Assembly (NCBI GenBank): GCA_020853775.1
Contig: JADYYH010000046.1
Coordinates: 1-41,852 of the forward strand
Direction of reading: 5' to 3'
DNA: 41,852 nucleotides
From: Nitrospira sp.
GTDB taxonomy: Bacteria > Nitrospirota > Nitrospiria > Nitrospirales > Nitrospiraceae
The translations under genes and the position numbers were made by a program. The notes under the pieces are model-generated. The model was given only the letters and a program-made list of their open reading frames with translations. It did not search any database and was not told the DNA's origin. Within the stretch, counting starts at the first letter, position 1. Every line of letters starts with the position of its first letter. Of the stretch, positions 22,851 through 32,159 are shown piece after piece.

Positions 22851-23426
22851 CTACTCTTTGACGACGAAGTGCACGCTGCGATTCTTCTGCCAACACACCG
22901 GGTTGTGCTGCAAACACAAGGGACGGTCCTTGCCGTAACTCGTCACATCGACCTGCACCTGGTTCAGGCCCAGAGATTCCAAATACCGTTTGACCGAAAG
23001 GGCACGCCGTTCACCCAGCACCAGGTTGTATTCCGCGGTCCCGATTTCGTCACAGCGACCTTCCAGTAGCACTTTGGTGACCCGGTTGTCTTTCAAGCGT
23101 TTGGCATTGGCTTCGACCGCATTCAGCGCATCGTCGCGCAGGACATACTGATCAAAATCGAAGAGCACGTCAGGGAAGGGAATATTCTGTTCGCCCGTCG
23201 CGTTACGGGCGGCCATTTCCACCGAGCGCAAGGGAACCGGCGCCGGTTCCGGAGGCGGAGGAATTTCCTGGACGGGGGCCGCGGCGATACGCTCCTCCAC
23301 ACGGGGTTTGGACGGAGTTACGGTCGCTCCTCCACTGGTTCCCGCCTTGCTCGCGCAGCCGTCGAGCAGAAAGGGAGCGGCGACGGCCAACAGTCCGACC
23401 AGGGCAAACGGGCGCAAAACGATCAT
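22851..23426 (-). CDS. OmpA-family (Pal-like) lipoprotein
   Basis: A 191-residue lipoprotein. The signal sequence has a lipobox near LLDGCAS (Cys about residue 24), then a Pro-rich linker with PPPPEPAPVP. The OmpA C-terminal domain (about 80-188) contains VLFDFDQYVL, LLEGRCDEIGTAEYNLVLG and RRALSVKRYLESLG, which is the peptidoglycan-binding core with the conserved Asp and Arg. Order and size match Pal, the peptidoglycan-associated lipoprotein of the Tol-Pal system. No tol genes are adjacent, so I leave the symbol open. Two cysteines in LCLQHNPVCWQ near the C-terminus are unusual and may form a disulphide. GGAGG lies 6 bases before ATG 23426, and the gene ends at a strong terminator. Confidence 0.88.
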   Translation of the reverse strand: MIVLRPFALVGLLAVAAPFLLDGCASKAGTSGGATVTPSKPRVEERIAAAPVQEIPPPPEPAPVPLRSVEMAARNATGEQNIPFPDVLFDFDQYVLRDDALNAVEANAKRLKDNRVTKVLLEGRCDEIGTAEYNLVLGERRALSVKRYLESLGLNQVQVDVTSYGKDRPLCLQHNPVCWQKNRSVHFVVKE

Positions 23427-23470
23427 GAAAACCTCCGGCGCTAGGTGAGTTCGTGGACTAGACGAGGCAC

Positions 23471-23499
23471 AGAATAATCAAAACCTGCGAAGCTGGCAA
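23471..23499 (-). promoter_or_regulatory. Sigma-70-type promoter of the OmpA-family gene
   Basis: On the minus strand TTGCCA (23499-23494) and TATTCT (23476-23471) are separated by 17 bp. It sits just past the stop codon of the upstream fusion gene, so the lipoprotein gene can be transcribed independently. Confidence 0.6.
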
Positions 23500-23500
23500 G

Positions 23501-26500
23501 CTACTTCTTCCCGGCACAACGATCGTAGACCGGGCGCCACTCCGACAACGGCGGCCACTGCAAAATCCGGAGTGCATCCTCCACGTAGGCCGGCGTGCGC
23601 ATGCCGTTGAGCACGGAGGTCACACCCGGCGTGCTGGCGAGCACCCAGAGCGCCTTCTGCGACAAGGTCGCCATGCGTCGTTCCGCGGGCAACACCTGGT
23701 TGAGGGTGCGATGAAGTTCATCCGAACGGAGATGACTCTTTTCGGCGGCTTCCCGATGCAGGGTTCTCAACAGCGCCAACAGCTCCGGCACATACCGGTC
23801 GCGCCACGACTCCCATTGTTCAGCGACGGTTCCAGTGAACGCCTCGGCCAGCGCACGGAGCACTTGATTCACATGCGGCGCGATCATCTGTTGTTCGATT
23901 TGTTCCCAATGTTCCAGTCCCTGCACTTGGCTGCGAATGCGAGTCAATTCATCGGCCCAGCGAAAAAAGTCGGCGGGAAGCATCCCTTGCCCGCTATGGG
24001 CGACGGCGGGGGCGAGGCTGCTGCGATATTCCTCCTCCAACGTGGCGACCTTCTTCTGCTGCGTTTCGAAATCGGCCTCCGGAGCCGGCACCGATACATC
24101 CGCCAATCGAATCACTCCGCCGCGCTGCACCGGCATGGCATTGAGCGGACGATTCACCAGCACAGCGATCCGTTCGCGCATCGCTTCCTCCAGCAACGTG
24201 CTGCCGTTTTGGATCCCGGTATTGCTGACCAGCTCCGCGCCCGACTCGTACACATTCATCGGACACTGGAGGACCTGAAAGTGATGAGACCTGGCACCGA
24301 CGGTGGTAGCCGCCGCTTTGGCCGCATCGACCATCTGCGACAAAGACGTCGCGCCTGGCTCGTCGGGAGCCGAGGTGGCGGTGTTCGACGAGACGCCATA
24401 CCCACACAACCGGCCCGCCTGCACCTGCGTCTCGAAATACTCGAAGGCCTTCTGGAGTCGTGCGTAGAACTCCTGGCGCAACGCAGACAGGTCGCGCGAT
24501 TCATTCCCGCCGAGACGGGTCGCATGAGACAGGAAATATTCCGGATTGTGAAGCAGACACACATCAAGCGTGGCTAACCCCAGCCGGTCCAGCGACAGCG
24601 TGAGTTGGTCCGAGAGAAAATCCGGGTGGATGCAGTGCCAGATGTCGTCACCATACTTCACCATCTCCTGGTAGGGCCTGCCGGACTTTTCCCGCGCCTG
24701 GGCTTGGGTCAAATTCTGCCCCTGCACATACCCGATCTTCGAGACCACGATAATCTCCTCACGGGCCAGGTCACCCGCGCGGATCATGTCTCGCAAGACC
24801 GAGCCGACCAATTGCTCACTCTCGCCGTCCATGTAATTGGTGGAGGTGTCGATCAGGTTGCAGCCCAGGCGAAGAGCCTTCAGCAACGCCTCTCGATGTT
24901 CCGACTCACGCTGGCCGACCCGGTACGTTCCGAACCCCAATCGGCTGGCCGTCAATCCCGTCGCACCAAATAAGCCGAATCCATTGGCGAGCGCCCCGTT
25001 ACTCTCATGGATGTGTCGCGCGGCGTAGGCGGCCGTGCCCTGTACGGTCGCATGGCCCATGGATAACGTACCGCTCAAGATCTTCTGCTCCGATGCAGAG
25101 GACAAGGGGGCCTGTTGCCTGGGGTCAAGCAGGGCCGGGAATTCCGCCGGATCGGTGATGGGGCGGCCGCAGGAGAAATTCCGGCAGACGTATAATGCCG
25201 CCTTGCCGCCGATCAGCGTCTTTTCCTCTAGCAACGGATGACGTGTTGCGGTTTGTTCCGAATCACGATGCGCGAGCACGCGATTGGGGAGGTAGGTTCG
25301 ATTCACGGCGGTGCGCAAGGCCTCCGTCCCGGAATCTCCGGACCGCCCGATCAACGCAATCTCCACAGGACCGTTCATCAGGAGATCGACGACGATGAGA
25401 CTCTTGGCAAATGCCCGGGGGTAGCGCGCAATCGGGCGGCCATAGGCACGAACGGCTGCGGTCGCGGCCTGCCGAAAATCCTCCCGTGCAAAATGGTAGG
25501 ACAAGCGAGCCAACACGGAAGCCGCCACGGCATTCCCGCTCGGCGTGGCTCCGTCGGGACCCTCCCGGCTGCGCATGATCAACGCTTCATGCCCCGTGGC
25601 CGTGGTAAAGAAGCCGCCCTGCTGCTTGTCGGCAAACTCCTCCAGCATGCGCTCGGCAAGGCGAACCGCCGCGAGTAGATACCGCTCATCGCCTCCGGCT
25701 TCGTACGTGTCGATCAATCCCTCGGCGAAATAGGCGTAGTCCTCAAGGTACGCATCCAGATGGGCGGTGCCCGCGCGATAGGTTCGCAAGAGTCGGCCGT
25801 CAGGTTTGGAGAGGGTCGTCAGCAGAAAGTCACAGGCCCGTTCGGCCGCCTTGCGATAACGCGGCAGGTCACACACCCGCCCGGCTTCCGCCATGGCGCT
25901 GATCATCATCCCGTTCCACGCCGTGATGACCTTATCATCGAGCCCTGGCGGAATTCGTTTCGTGCGCGCTGCGTAGAGCTTCGGTCTGAGGCGGGCGATC
26001 GTTTCGGCCAACTCGCCGGCGGTGATGCCCAGGTCCTTGGCGACCGCCTCGGGACTCTTGGCCGTATGGAGCACATTCGTGTGCTCCCAATTGCCGGCCG
26101 CCGTCACATCGTAATAGGCGCAGAAGCGGCGCGCATCTTCATCGCTGTCCACCGCTGCGCGCACGTCTTCCGGTGTCCACACGAAGAACTTGCCCTCGAC
26201 GCCTTCGGAATCCGCATCGGTGGCGGAGTAGAATCCGCCTTCAGAGGACGTCATTTCTTTCAGGATATAGTCCAGCGTCTCGCAGGCCACACGGCGGTAA
26301 TTCTCGTCTCCCGTGACCTGGTAGGCTTCGACATAGACACGCGCCAGCAACGCGTTGTCATACAGCATCTTCTCGAAATGCGGCACGAGCCAGCGTTCGT
26401 CCGTGGAGTACCGGGCGAAGCCGCCGCCGATGTGATCGTAGATTCCGCCGGCCGCCATGGCATCCAACGTGGTGCGCACCATTGTGAGCGTATGGGGATC

Positions 26501-27190
26501 CTTCGTGCGCTGATAACAATGGAGCAGCAATGACAATCCCGTCGCCGGGGGGAATTTTGGCGCGCCGCCGAAGCCGCCCTGTTTGGTATCAAAATCTTCG
26601 GCAAACTGGGTCACAGCTACATCGAGTTCCGTTTCACCGACGGTGGTGGGAGAAGGAGCGTGGCTGCCTTCCTGGAGTCGCGCCGTGAGATTGACCGCTT
26701 GCGCAACCACACCGTCGTGGTCCTTGTCCCAATACTCGGCGATTTTCTTCAGGAGCGTCGGGAAGCCCGGGCGGCCGTAGCGATCCGTCGGAGGAAAATA
26801 GGTGCCGGCAAAAAACGGTTTCTGGTCCGGGGTGAGAAACACGGTCATCGGCCAACCGCCTTGATTGCGGTTCAGCGCCAAGGTCGCCTGCATGTAAATC
26901 TCATCCAGATCCGGCCGTTCTTCCCGGTCCACCTTCACGCAGACGAAGTGTTGATTCATCAGCGCGGCAATCGTCTCATTTTCAAACGACTCCCGCTCCA
27001 TCACGTGACACCAATGACAGGAGGAGTAGCCGATGGAGAGCAGGATCGGACGCTTCAGTTGTGCGGCCTGGGCCAAGGCCTCCGGCCCCCATGGATACCA
27101 ATCCACGGGATTGTACGCATGTTGCAAGAGATACGGGCTGGTTTCTCGAATGAGGCGATTGGCTGGGCGATTCGTGGAATGTTCAGTCAT
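23501..27190 (-). CDS. Fusion of DUF255/thioredoxin-like protein (YyaL/SSP411 type) with an aldo/keto reductase
   Basis: A 1229-residue protein joining two enzymes. Residues about 5-700 are a complete YyaL/spermatogenesis-associated-20-type protein. It has an N-terminal thioredoxin-like DUF255 domain with [17 protein letters not shown] and the redox motif CHWC (C58, C61), then an (alpha/alpha)6-barrel region with [17 protein letters not shown] and [13 protein letters not shown]. From about residue 747 ([13 protein letters not shown]) an aldo/keto reductase barrel follows. Its catalytic tetrad is visible as Asp and Tyr in [12 protein letters not shown], Lys in VVSKIGY and His in LLHNPEY. The last 230 residues carry a long helical insertion. 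ATG 27190 is chosen by family alignment; a TTG at 27226 would add 12 residues. Neither start has a good Shine-Dalgarno. The substrate is unknown. Confidence 0.88.
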   Translation of the reverse strand: MTEHSTNRPANRLIRETSPYLLQHAYNPVDWYPWGPEALAQAAQLKRPILLSIGYSSCHWCHVMERESFENETIAALMNQHFVCVKVDREERPDLDEIYMQATLALNRNQGGWPMTVFLTPDQKPFFAGTYFPPTDRYGRPGFPTLLKKIAEYWDKDHDGVVAQAVNLTARLQEGSHAPSPTTVGETELDVAVTQFAEDFDTKQGGFGGAPKFPPATGLSLLLHCYQRTKDPHTLTMVRTTLDAMAAGGIYDHIGGGFARYSTDERWLVPHFEKMLYDNALLARVYVEAYQVTGDENYRRVACETLDYILKEMTSSEGGFYSATDADSEGVEGKFFVWTPEDVRAAVDSDEDARRFCAYYDVTAAGNWEHTNVLHTAKSPEAVAKDLGITAGELAETIARLRPKLYAARTKRIPPGLDDKVITAWNGMMISAMAEAGRVCDLPRYRKAAERACDFLLTTLSKPDGRLLRTYRAGTAHLDAYLEDYAYFAEGLIDTYEAGGDERYLLAAVRLAERMLEEFADKQQGGFFTTATGHEALIMRSREGPDGATPSGNAVAASVLARLSYHFAREDFRQAATAAVRAYGRPIARYPRAFAKSLIVVDLLMNGPVEIALIGRSGDSGTEALRTAVNRTYLPNRVLAHRDSEQTATRHPLLEEKTLIGGKAALYVCRNFSCGRPITDPAEFPALLDPRQQAPLSSASEQKILSGTLSMGHATVQGTAAYAARHIHESNGALANGFGLFGATGLTASRLGFGTYRVGQRESEHREALLKALRLGCNLIDTSTNYMDGESEQLVGSVLRDMIRAGDLAREEIIVVSKIGYVQGQNLTQAQAREKSGRPYQEMVKYGDDIWHCIHPDFLSDQLTLSLDRLGLATLDVCLLHNPEYFLSHATRLGGNESRDLSALRQEFYARLQKAFEYFETQVQAGRLCGYGVSSNTATSAPDEPGATSLSQMVDAAKAAATTVGARSHHFQVLQCPMNVYESGAELVSNTGIQNGSTLLEEAMRERIAVLVNRPLNAMPVQRGGVIRLADVSVPAPEADFETQQKKVATLEEEYRSSLAPAVAHSGQGMLPADFFRWADELTRIRSQVQGLEHWEQIEQQMIAPHVNQVLRALAEAFTGTVAEQWESWRDRYVPELLALLRTLHREAAEKSHLRSDELHRTLNQVLPAERRMATLSQKALWVLASTPGVTSVLNGMRTPAYVEDALRILQWPPLSEWRPVYDRCAGKK

Positions 27191-27498
27191 TTGCGAACCG
27201 TAACACGGGCTTATTGAATGGGTCAATGAAGCGGGGAACCGAGCAGGGGAGGGTGAGAGGTCGAAAAACTCAATGAACCTCGTGCGGGCATTTCACCAGG
27301 AAATCGGCCACCCGACTTCCCGGCCGGGGACTCGCTACACTGCCTGAGGCTCTTTATATTTTAGAGTCTACAAAATATTCGACTCATCTTTTCCGCATGC
27401 GATCCGCCGATTTCACAAGAGCGTCGGCGGCACACGAACGGAACCTCTCGTTGTGATACACTCTTCTTAGGTGATCCTCACGTGTTCGGATCCAGCCT
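27191..27498. other. Divergent intergenic region without a gene
   Basis: This 308-bp stretch separates the fusion gene from the malic enzyme gene. It contains an AT-rich imperfect palindrome near 27356-27378 and an extended -10-like TGATACACT at 27454-27462 that could serve the malic enzyme gene. I see no coding sequence or RNA gene in it. Confidence 0.5.
27356..27378. repeat. Short AT-rich inverted repeat
   Basis: ATATTTT and AAAATAT arms flank a 9-base loop in a region that is otherwise GC-rich. It may be an operator or part of a promoter for either flanking gene. Confidence 0.3.
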
Positions 27499-28941
27499 AT
27501 GACCACCGACGACATCGGCCCTTACTCGAACTACCGCCTGACCGTCCGCCTCGCACTCCTCAACAAACCGGGCATTTTTGCGAAAGTGGCTGCACTGCTC
27601 GCGGAGGAGGGAGCCAACCTCGGGGCCGTCGATATCGTGTCCGCCAATGCGGAGCGCATGATCCGGGACATTACGTTCGACGTGCAGAATGAGGCGCACG
27701 GAGATCGAGTCCTCGAGCAACTGGAAGCCATGCCGGAAGTGAATGTCCTGTCTGCATCGGACCGGATCTTCCTCCTGCATCTTGGCGGGAAAATCAGGGT
27801 TCAGAGCAAAATTCCGGTCACCACCCGCAACGTGTTGTCCATGATTTACACGCCCGGCGTCGGACGCGTCTGCAAAGCCATCGCCAAGGATCCGTCGAAA
27901 GCCTATGCCTTCACCAGCAAGAGCAATAGCGTAGCCGTCGTCACAGACGGATCCGCCGTGCTCGGGCTCGGGAACCTCGGCCCTGCAGCGGCGCTCCCGG
28001 TGATGGAAGGCAAGGTGATGTTGTTTCGAGAATTGGCCGGCATCGACGCCTGGCCCATATGCCTCAGTACGAAGGATCCGGATGAGATCATTCGCATCGT
28101 CCGCGGCATTGCCCCCGGGTTCGGTGGCATCAATCTGGAAGATATCAGCGCGCCCCGCTGTTTCGAGATCGAACGCGCGCTCAAAACCTCGCTCGACATT
28201 CCCGTCATGCACGATGATCAGCACGGCACGGCTGTTGTGTTGCTGGCTGCCTTGACCAATGCGCTCAAGGTCGTCGGAAAACGGATGGACGACGTCCGCA
28301 TCGTGGTGAACGGCCTCGGGGCAGCGGGAACGGCCTGTTGCCGCATCCTGCTGGCGGCCGGAGCCTGTCACCTCGTCGGCTGCGATAAGGAAGGCATCGT
28401 CTTAATGGGGGAAGCGGAAGAACTCCGCGCCTGCCGGACCGACCTTCAGGCCTGCATCCGGCGCGACCAGCCTCGCGGAACCCTCCACGACGCCTTGCGG
28501 GGCGCCGATGTCTTCATCGGCCTGTCCATAGGCAATGTGCTCGACAAGGCGGATCTGGAACGGATGAACCCCGATCGCATCGTCTTCGCCATGGCCAATC
28601 CCGATCCCGAAATCGATCCGAAAATCGGCGATGAAGTCTCGCGCATTTTTGCCACGGGCCGCTCCGACTATCCCAATCAAATCAACAATGCCCTCTCGTT
28701 TCCGGGCATTTTCCGCGGCGCCCTCGATGTCCAGGCCAGCGAGATCAACGAAGCCATGAAACTGGCCGCCGCCCAGGCCATCGCCGAATGTGTGCCGACC
28801 GAGGCGCTGTCGGAAGACTATATTATTCCCAGTGTCTTCGATCGCGACGTCGTGCCGCGCGTCGCCAAGGCCGTGGCCGCTGCCGCTCGCGCCACCGGTG
28901 TCGCCCGACGCCGCGTGAAAATCGAGGACGACCCCCGCTGA
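27499..28941 (+). CDS. NAD(P)-dependent malic enzyme with N-terminal ACT domain
   Basis: A 480-residue malic enzyme. An ACT-type regulatory domain is at about residues 10-85 (RLALLNKPGIFAKVAALLAEEG). The malic domain (about 110-250) has the TSKSNSVAVVTDGSAVLGLG and MHDDQHGTAVV signatures with metal-binding acidic residues. The Rossmann NAD(P)-binding domain (about 260-450) has VVNGLGAAGTACCR. The enzyme decarboxylates malate to pyruvate and supplies NAD(P)H. The ACT domain suggests allosteric control by an amino acid or similar ligand. It belongs to the short bacterial malic-enzyme group with no phosphotransacetylase domain. ATG 27499 has no strong Shine-Dalgarno. It stands alone on the plus strand. 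Confidence 0.93.
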   Translation: MTTDDIGPYSNYRLTVRLALLNKPGIFAKVAALLAEEGANLGAVDIVSANAERMIRDITFDVQNEAHGDRVLEQLEAMPEVNVLSASDRIFLLHLGGKIRVQSKIPVTTRNVLSMIYTPGVGRVCKAIAKDPSKAYAFTSKSNSVAVVTDGSAVLGLGNLGPAAALPVMEGKVMLFRELAGIDAWPICLSTKDPDEIIRIVRGIAPGFGGINLEDISAPRCFEIERALKTSLDIPVMHDDQHGTAVVLLAALTNALKVVGKRMDDVRIVVNGLGAAGTACCRILLAAGACHLVGCDKEGIVLMGEAEELRACRTDLQACIRRDQPRGTLHDALRGADVFIGLSIGNVLDKADLERMNPDRIVFAMANPDPEIDPKIGDEVSRIFATGRSDYPNQINNALSFPGIFRGALDVQASEINEAMKLAAAQAIAECVPTEALSEDYIIPSVFDRDVVPRVAKAVAAAARATGVARRRVKIEDDPR

Positions 28942-29106
28942 CCCACGCCCGCTCACCGTTCCAATCCTTGCTCGCGCACACGTCTCAGTCAAATATCTGC
29001 AACGTTGGCGCGTTGGGCACAATCCATGTACATTGGGGGGAGGTACGGCCTCTGTGTGCAAACAACATTGAATTCTCGTGATTTGAAAGGCGCGTAGGAG
29101 ATCGGC

Positions 29107-30366
29107 GTGACCCCAACCACCATTCAGTTCATCGGTACAGTTCTGTTTGCTGTTGCGATTGTCCACACCTTCAGTACCTCATTCTTCCAACACCTGGCGC
29201 ATACACAGCCGGCCCATGCGGGACTGTGGCATCTCTTGGGTGAAGTGGAGGTGGTATTCGGTTTTTGGGCCTTCATATTGATGCTCGCCATGTTCCTGAC
29301 GGATGGTGCCGCCGCGGCCATGCGCTATATCGACTCCTATCCTTTTATTGAGCCGATGTTCGTGTTTGTCATCATGGTGATCGCCGGCTCGCGTCCGGTT
29401 TTGCATGCCTCTTCGCAGAGCGTTCGTCTCCTGAGTTCAAGCCTCCCTATGCCTCTCAACATGCGCTTCTATTTCACCGTCCTCGCACTGGTGCCTTTAC
29501 TGGGTTCGTTCATTACGGAAGCCGCTGCCATGACCCTCGCGGCGATGATGTTACGCGACCGTTTCTTTCGACATGGACTTTCCATCCAGTTGAAGTACGC
29601 GACATTAGGGGTGCTTTTCGTGAATATCTCGATCGGCGGAACCCTCACTCCCTTCGCCGCACCGCCGGTGCTGATGGTGGCAGGCGCGTGGGAGTGGAGC
29701 ACGTCGTTCATGATGGCCACATTTGGATGGAAGGCAGCGGTTGCTGTGCTGTTCAATGCGCTGGTCGTGACCCTGTTGTTTCGCAAGGAACTCTGCAAAC
29801 TGTCGGCCACGCCACACCGGACTGAGGGGGCAATTCTCCCGCTCACCATCGTGCTGATTCATTTGCTCTTTCTCGCCGGAGTAGTGGTATTCGCCCACCA
29901 TCCCGCCATTTTCATGGGACTCTTCCTTTTATTTCTCGGCGTGGCCCACGCCTATCAGAAGTATCAACATCGGTTGTTGCTCCGTGAGGGGCTTCTCGTC
30001 GCCTTTTTCCTGGCCGGATTGGAGGTATTGGGCGGACAACAACAATGGTGGCTACAGCCCCTCTTGCTCGACATGACCAACAACGCGGTCTTCTTCGGAG
30101 CGACGCTCTTGACGGCCTTCACCGATAACGCTGCGCTAACCTACCTCGGGTCTCTCGTACCGGGCTTGGCCGACGAATTTAAGTACGCCCTGGTCTCAGG
30201 AGCAGTGACAGGCGGCGGGCTCACCGTCATTGCGAATGCACCCAATCCTGCCTGTGTGGCCATCCTGCGCGACCATTTCGAAGACGAGACTATCCGACCC
30301 GTCCGCTTGTGCCTGGCTGCCTTGCCGCCTACAATCGTGGCGGCCTTGGCATTTCGCTTGCTATGA
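29107..30366 (+). CDS. Putative Na+/H+ antiporter (NhaD/ArsB-like membrane transporter)
   Basis: A 419-residue integral membrane protein with about 10-12 hydrophobic segments. Conserved-looking features are SFITEAAAMTLAAMML near residue 138, NISIGGTLTPFAAPPVLMVA near 178 and LLTAFTDNAALTYLGSLVPG near 340. These paired half-membrane Gly/Thr/Pro motifs are typical of the ion-transporter superfamily, and the whole resembles the group annotated as putative Na+/H+ antiporter. The start is GTG 29107 with TAGGAG 7-8 bases upstream. It is followed after 25 bp by a CaCA exchanger, forming a likely two-gene cation-transport operon. Ion specificity is inferred, not shown. Confidence 0.82.
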   Translation: MTPTTIQFIGTVLFAVAIVHTFSTSFFQHLAHTQPAHAGLWHLLGEVEVVFGFWAFILMLAMFLTDGAAAAMRYIDSYPFIEPMFVFVIMVIAGSRPVLHASSQSVRLLSSSLPMPLNMRFYFTVLALVPLLGSFITEAAAMTLAAMMLRDRFFRHGLSIQLKYATLGVLFVNISIGGTLTPFAAPPVLMVAGAWEWSTSFMMATFGWKAAVAVLFNALVVTLLFRKELCKLSATPHRTEGAILPLTIVLIHLLFLAGVVVFAHHPAIFMGLFLLFLGVAHAYQKYQHRLLLREGLLVAFFLAGLEVLGGQQQWWLQPLLLDMTNNAVFFGATLLTAFTDNAALTYLGSLVPGLADEFKYALVSGAVTGGGLTVIANAPNPACVAILRDHFEDETIRPVRLCLAALPPTIVAALAFRLL

Positions 30367-30391
30367 ATCCCGCCAACAGGTGATGTGACCG

Positions 30392-31327
30392 ATGCCGTTT
30401 CCCTTGATCGATGTTGCCGCGCTGCTGGCTGCCGTTACCCTCGCAGCGTTGGGTGGAGAACTGTTCCTCAAGGGTCTGGTGGCATTGGCCATCTGCTGGC
30501 GTCTCCCTCAACTATTGGTGGCGACGTCTCTCTCGGCATTCGCCACCTCCAGCCCTGAGCTCACTGTTTCAACGATATCAGCCTTGGCCGGAAGACCGGA
30601 GATCGGCCTAGGCGACTCACTGGGCAGCAATGTGGTGAATATTGCCTTAGTCTTAGGGATAGCGCTGTTGTTTGGACCGCTGGCTGCCCACCTACGCGAC
30701 CTTCGACGCGATGCTTTGTTTGTTCTGGCCGTGCCAGTTCTCTTGTTCATCCTGCTAGCAGACGACACGATTTCGCGTCTGGAAGGCGTGATTTTGTTAC
30801 TGCTCTTCTGTCTGTGGCTCACCCTAATTGCGAGACAGGCCCTCGCGCAACGGCGAGAACACACGCCGGCACCGCAGCGGACATCATTGGCACCGCTCCA
30901 AGCGTGGCCGCTCACACTAACGGGTTTGGCCTGCTTGATCGTAGCCGGACAACTCTTTGTCATCGGAGCAACTGGTATCGCCACCGCGTTGCATATACAG
31001 GCCTATGTGATCGGCGCGACTGTCGTCGCTATTGGAACGTCACTGCCGGAATTAGTGACCACGCTGCTCTCCCGCTGGCACGGTCACGACGATGTGGGAT
31101 TGGGCACACTGCTTGGGAGTAATTTATTCAACGGCTTGGCCATTGTCGGCCTGTCTGCCGCTATCCATCCCATTCAGGTAGCACGACAAGATGTTTCCGT
31201 CGCGCTGGTTTTCGGTATCGCATCCGTGTTGTTGATGCTGCCCCAGGGACACACCATCCCACGTCGACGTGGATTCGTCCTTCTCACGTGTTACGCGGCG
31301 TATGTCGTCATGACATTCCGGCCCTGA
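30392..31327 (+). CDS. CaCA-family cation/Ca2+:H+ or Na+ exchanger (YrbG-like)
   Basis: A 311-residue membrane protein with about ten hydrophobic segments and the two inverted alpha-repeats of the Ca2+/cation antiporter superfamily. Repeat 1 is SSPELTVS...GLGDSLGSNVVN (about residues 53-88). Repeat 2 is GTSLPELVTT...GLGTLLGSNLFN (about 215-250). The acidic residues in the two PEL motifs form the cation site in structurally known members. A family length of about 310-330 fits YrbG-type proteins. It begins 25 bp after the Na+/H+ antiporter gene with AGGTGATG as ribosome-binding site. Together the two genes suggest sodium or calcium homeostasis. Confidence 0.9.
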   Translation: MPFPLIDVAALLAAVTLAALGGELFLKGLVALAICWRLPQLLVATSLSAFATSSPELTVSTISALAGRPEIGLGDSLGSNVVNIALVLGIALLFGPLAAHLRDLRRDALFVLAVPVLLFILLADDTISRLEGVILLLLFCLWLTLIARQALAQRREHTPAPQRTSLAPLQAWPLTLTGLACLIVAGQLFVIGATGIATALHIQAYVIGATVVAIGTSLPELVTTLLSRWHGHDDVGLGTLLGSNLFNGLAIVGLSAAIHPIQVARQDVSVALVFGIASVLLMLPQGHTIPRRRGFVLLTCYAAYVVMTFRP

Positions 31328-31526
31328 TTCTGGAGATCGACGGCATCAATCTACCGGTCTGTTTTCGGCATCACTCCGCCAATAGTCTCGCGCCTGCTGT
31401 ACCTGGGTCTCCGACACTACCCTAGCGTGAATACGCGGCCACGCATCTCTTATGTCCGTACAAACGGTTGTGCTAAGATGCGATCGACTTGGCTCTTGCC
31501 TGCAAGGTCGCGCCGAACGAGGACTC

Positions 31527-32156
31527 GTGGCATTTTCAACCAATCGCTTGTTCAAATATCAGCGGGGCATGCGGCGCCGAATCGGCATGCTGCGCGCCAA
31601 GAATGTCGACAGCATGGAGTTTGCCGTCGATTTCATGATGCAGGAACGGGTCGATAGTTATTTCCGCATCGAACCGGCGTTGGAAGAAGTCGAGCGTTCG
31701 CTCGGGCAGATCGAAGACGAATTGGACCTGGTGAAGGATGTGTCAGGGGCCATTCGTTTGGAGTCCCGCCTGGAGTTCGTCGAAGATCGCTGGGATGAAC
31801 TGGACAGCGAGATACGCGAACGCCCGCGACGGCGCCGTCGAAAAATCAATCTGGCTGATTTCCTCAAGGCCGCCGGAGGGCAGGGCAATCCCAACGGCAC
31901 CTCCAGCGAAGTCACGAACGCCTACGACGCCTATCAGTTGCTGGGCCTGGAATTCGGCACGCCGCTCGCCGACGTCACGACGGCGTTTCGTCAACGTGCC
32001 AAAGAATTGCATCCCGATGCCCGTAATGGCGACCGCAGTTCCGAGCCCGAACTCCGGCGCATTCTCGAAGCCTATCAGTTCCTCAAAGAGTATCTGAGCC
32101 TGAGCAACACCGAACCGCCGATTTCACGCGGGGCGGAATATCGTCCCACCGAGTAA
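31527..32156 (+). CDS. Protein with C-terminal J-domain
   Basis: A protein of about 209 residues. The last 75 residues form a DnaJ-like J-domain, AYQLLGLEF...VTTAFRQRAKELHPDARNGD, with the HPD triad intact, so it probably stimulates an Hsp70. The N-terminal 110 residues are charged and helical (FMMQERVDSYF, then LEEVERSLGQIEDELDLV), with a basic RPRRRRRK patch just before the J-domain. Placing the J-domain at the C-terminus is atypical for DnaJ proper. The start is uncertain. I prefer GTG 31527 because an extended -10 (TGCTAAGAT, 31471-31479) lies inside the longer frame that begins at ATG 31452. The next gene, rnd, begins 3 bp after the stop. Confidence 0.72.
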   Translation: MAFSTNRLFKYQRGMRRRIGMLRAKNVDSMEFAVDFMMQERVDSYFRIEPALEEVERSLGQIEDELDLVKDVSGAIRLESRLEFVEDRWDELDSEIRERPRRRRRKINLADFLKAAGGQGNPNGTSSEVTNAYDAYQLLGLEFGTPLADVTTAFRQRAKELHPDARNGDRSSEPELRRILEAYQFLKEYLSLSNTEPPISRGAEYRPTE

Positions 32157-32159
32157 CCC

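Noticed and set aside
23711..24577. Long plus-strand open frame (288 codons)
   Set aside because: It is antisense to the aldo/keto reductase half of the fusion gene and carries no recognisable domain; it is a by-product of high GC.
27478..28371. Long minus-strand open frame (297 codons)
   Set aside because: It is antisense to the malic enzyme gene, whose motifs are unmistakable.
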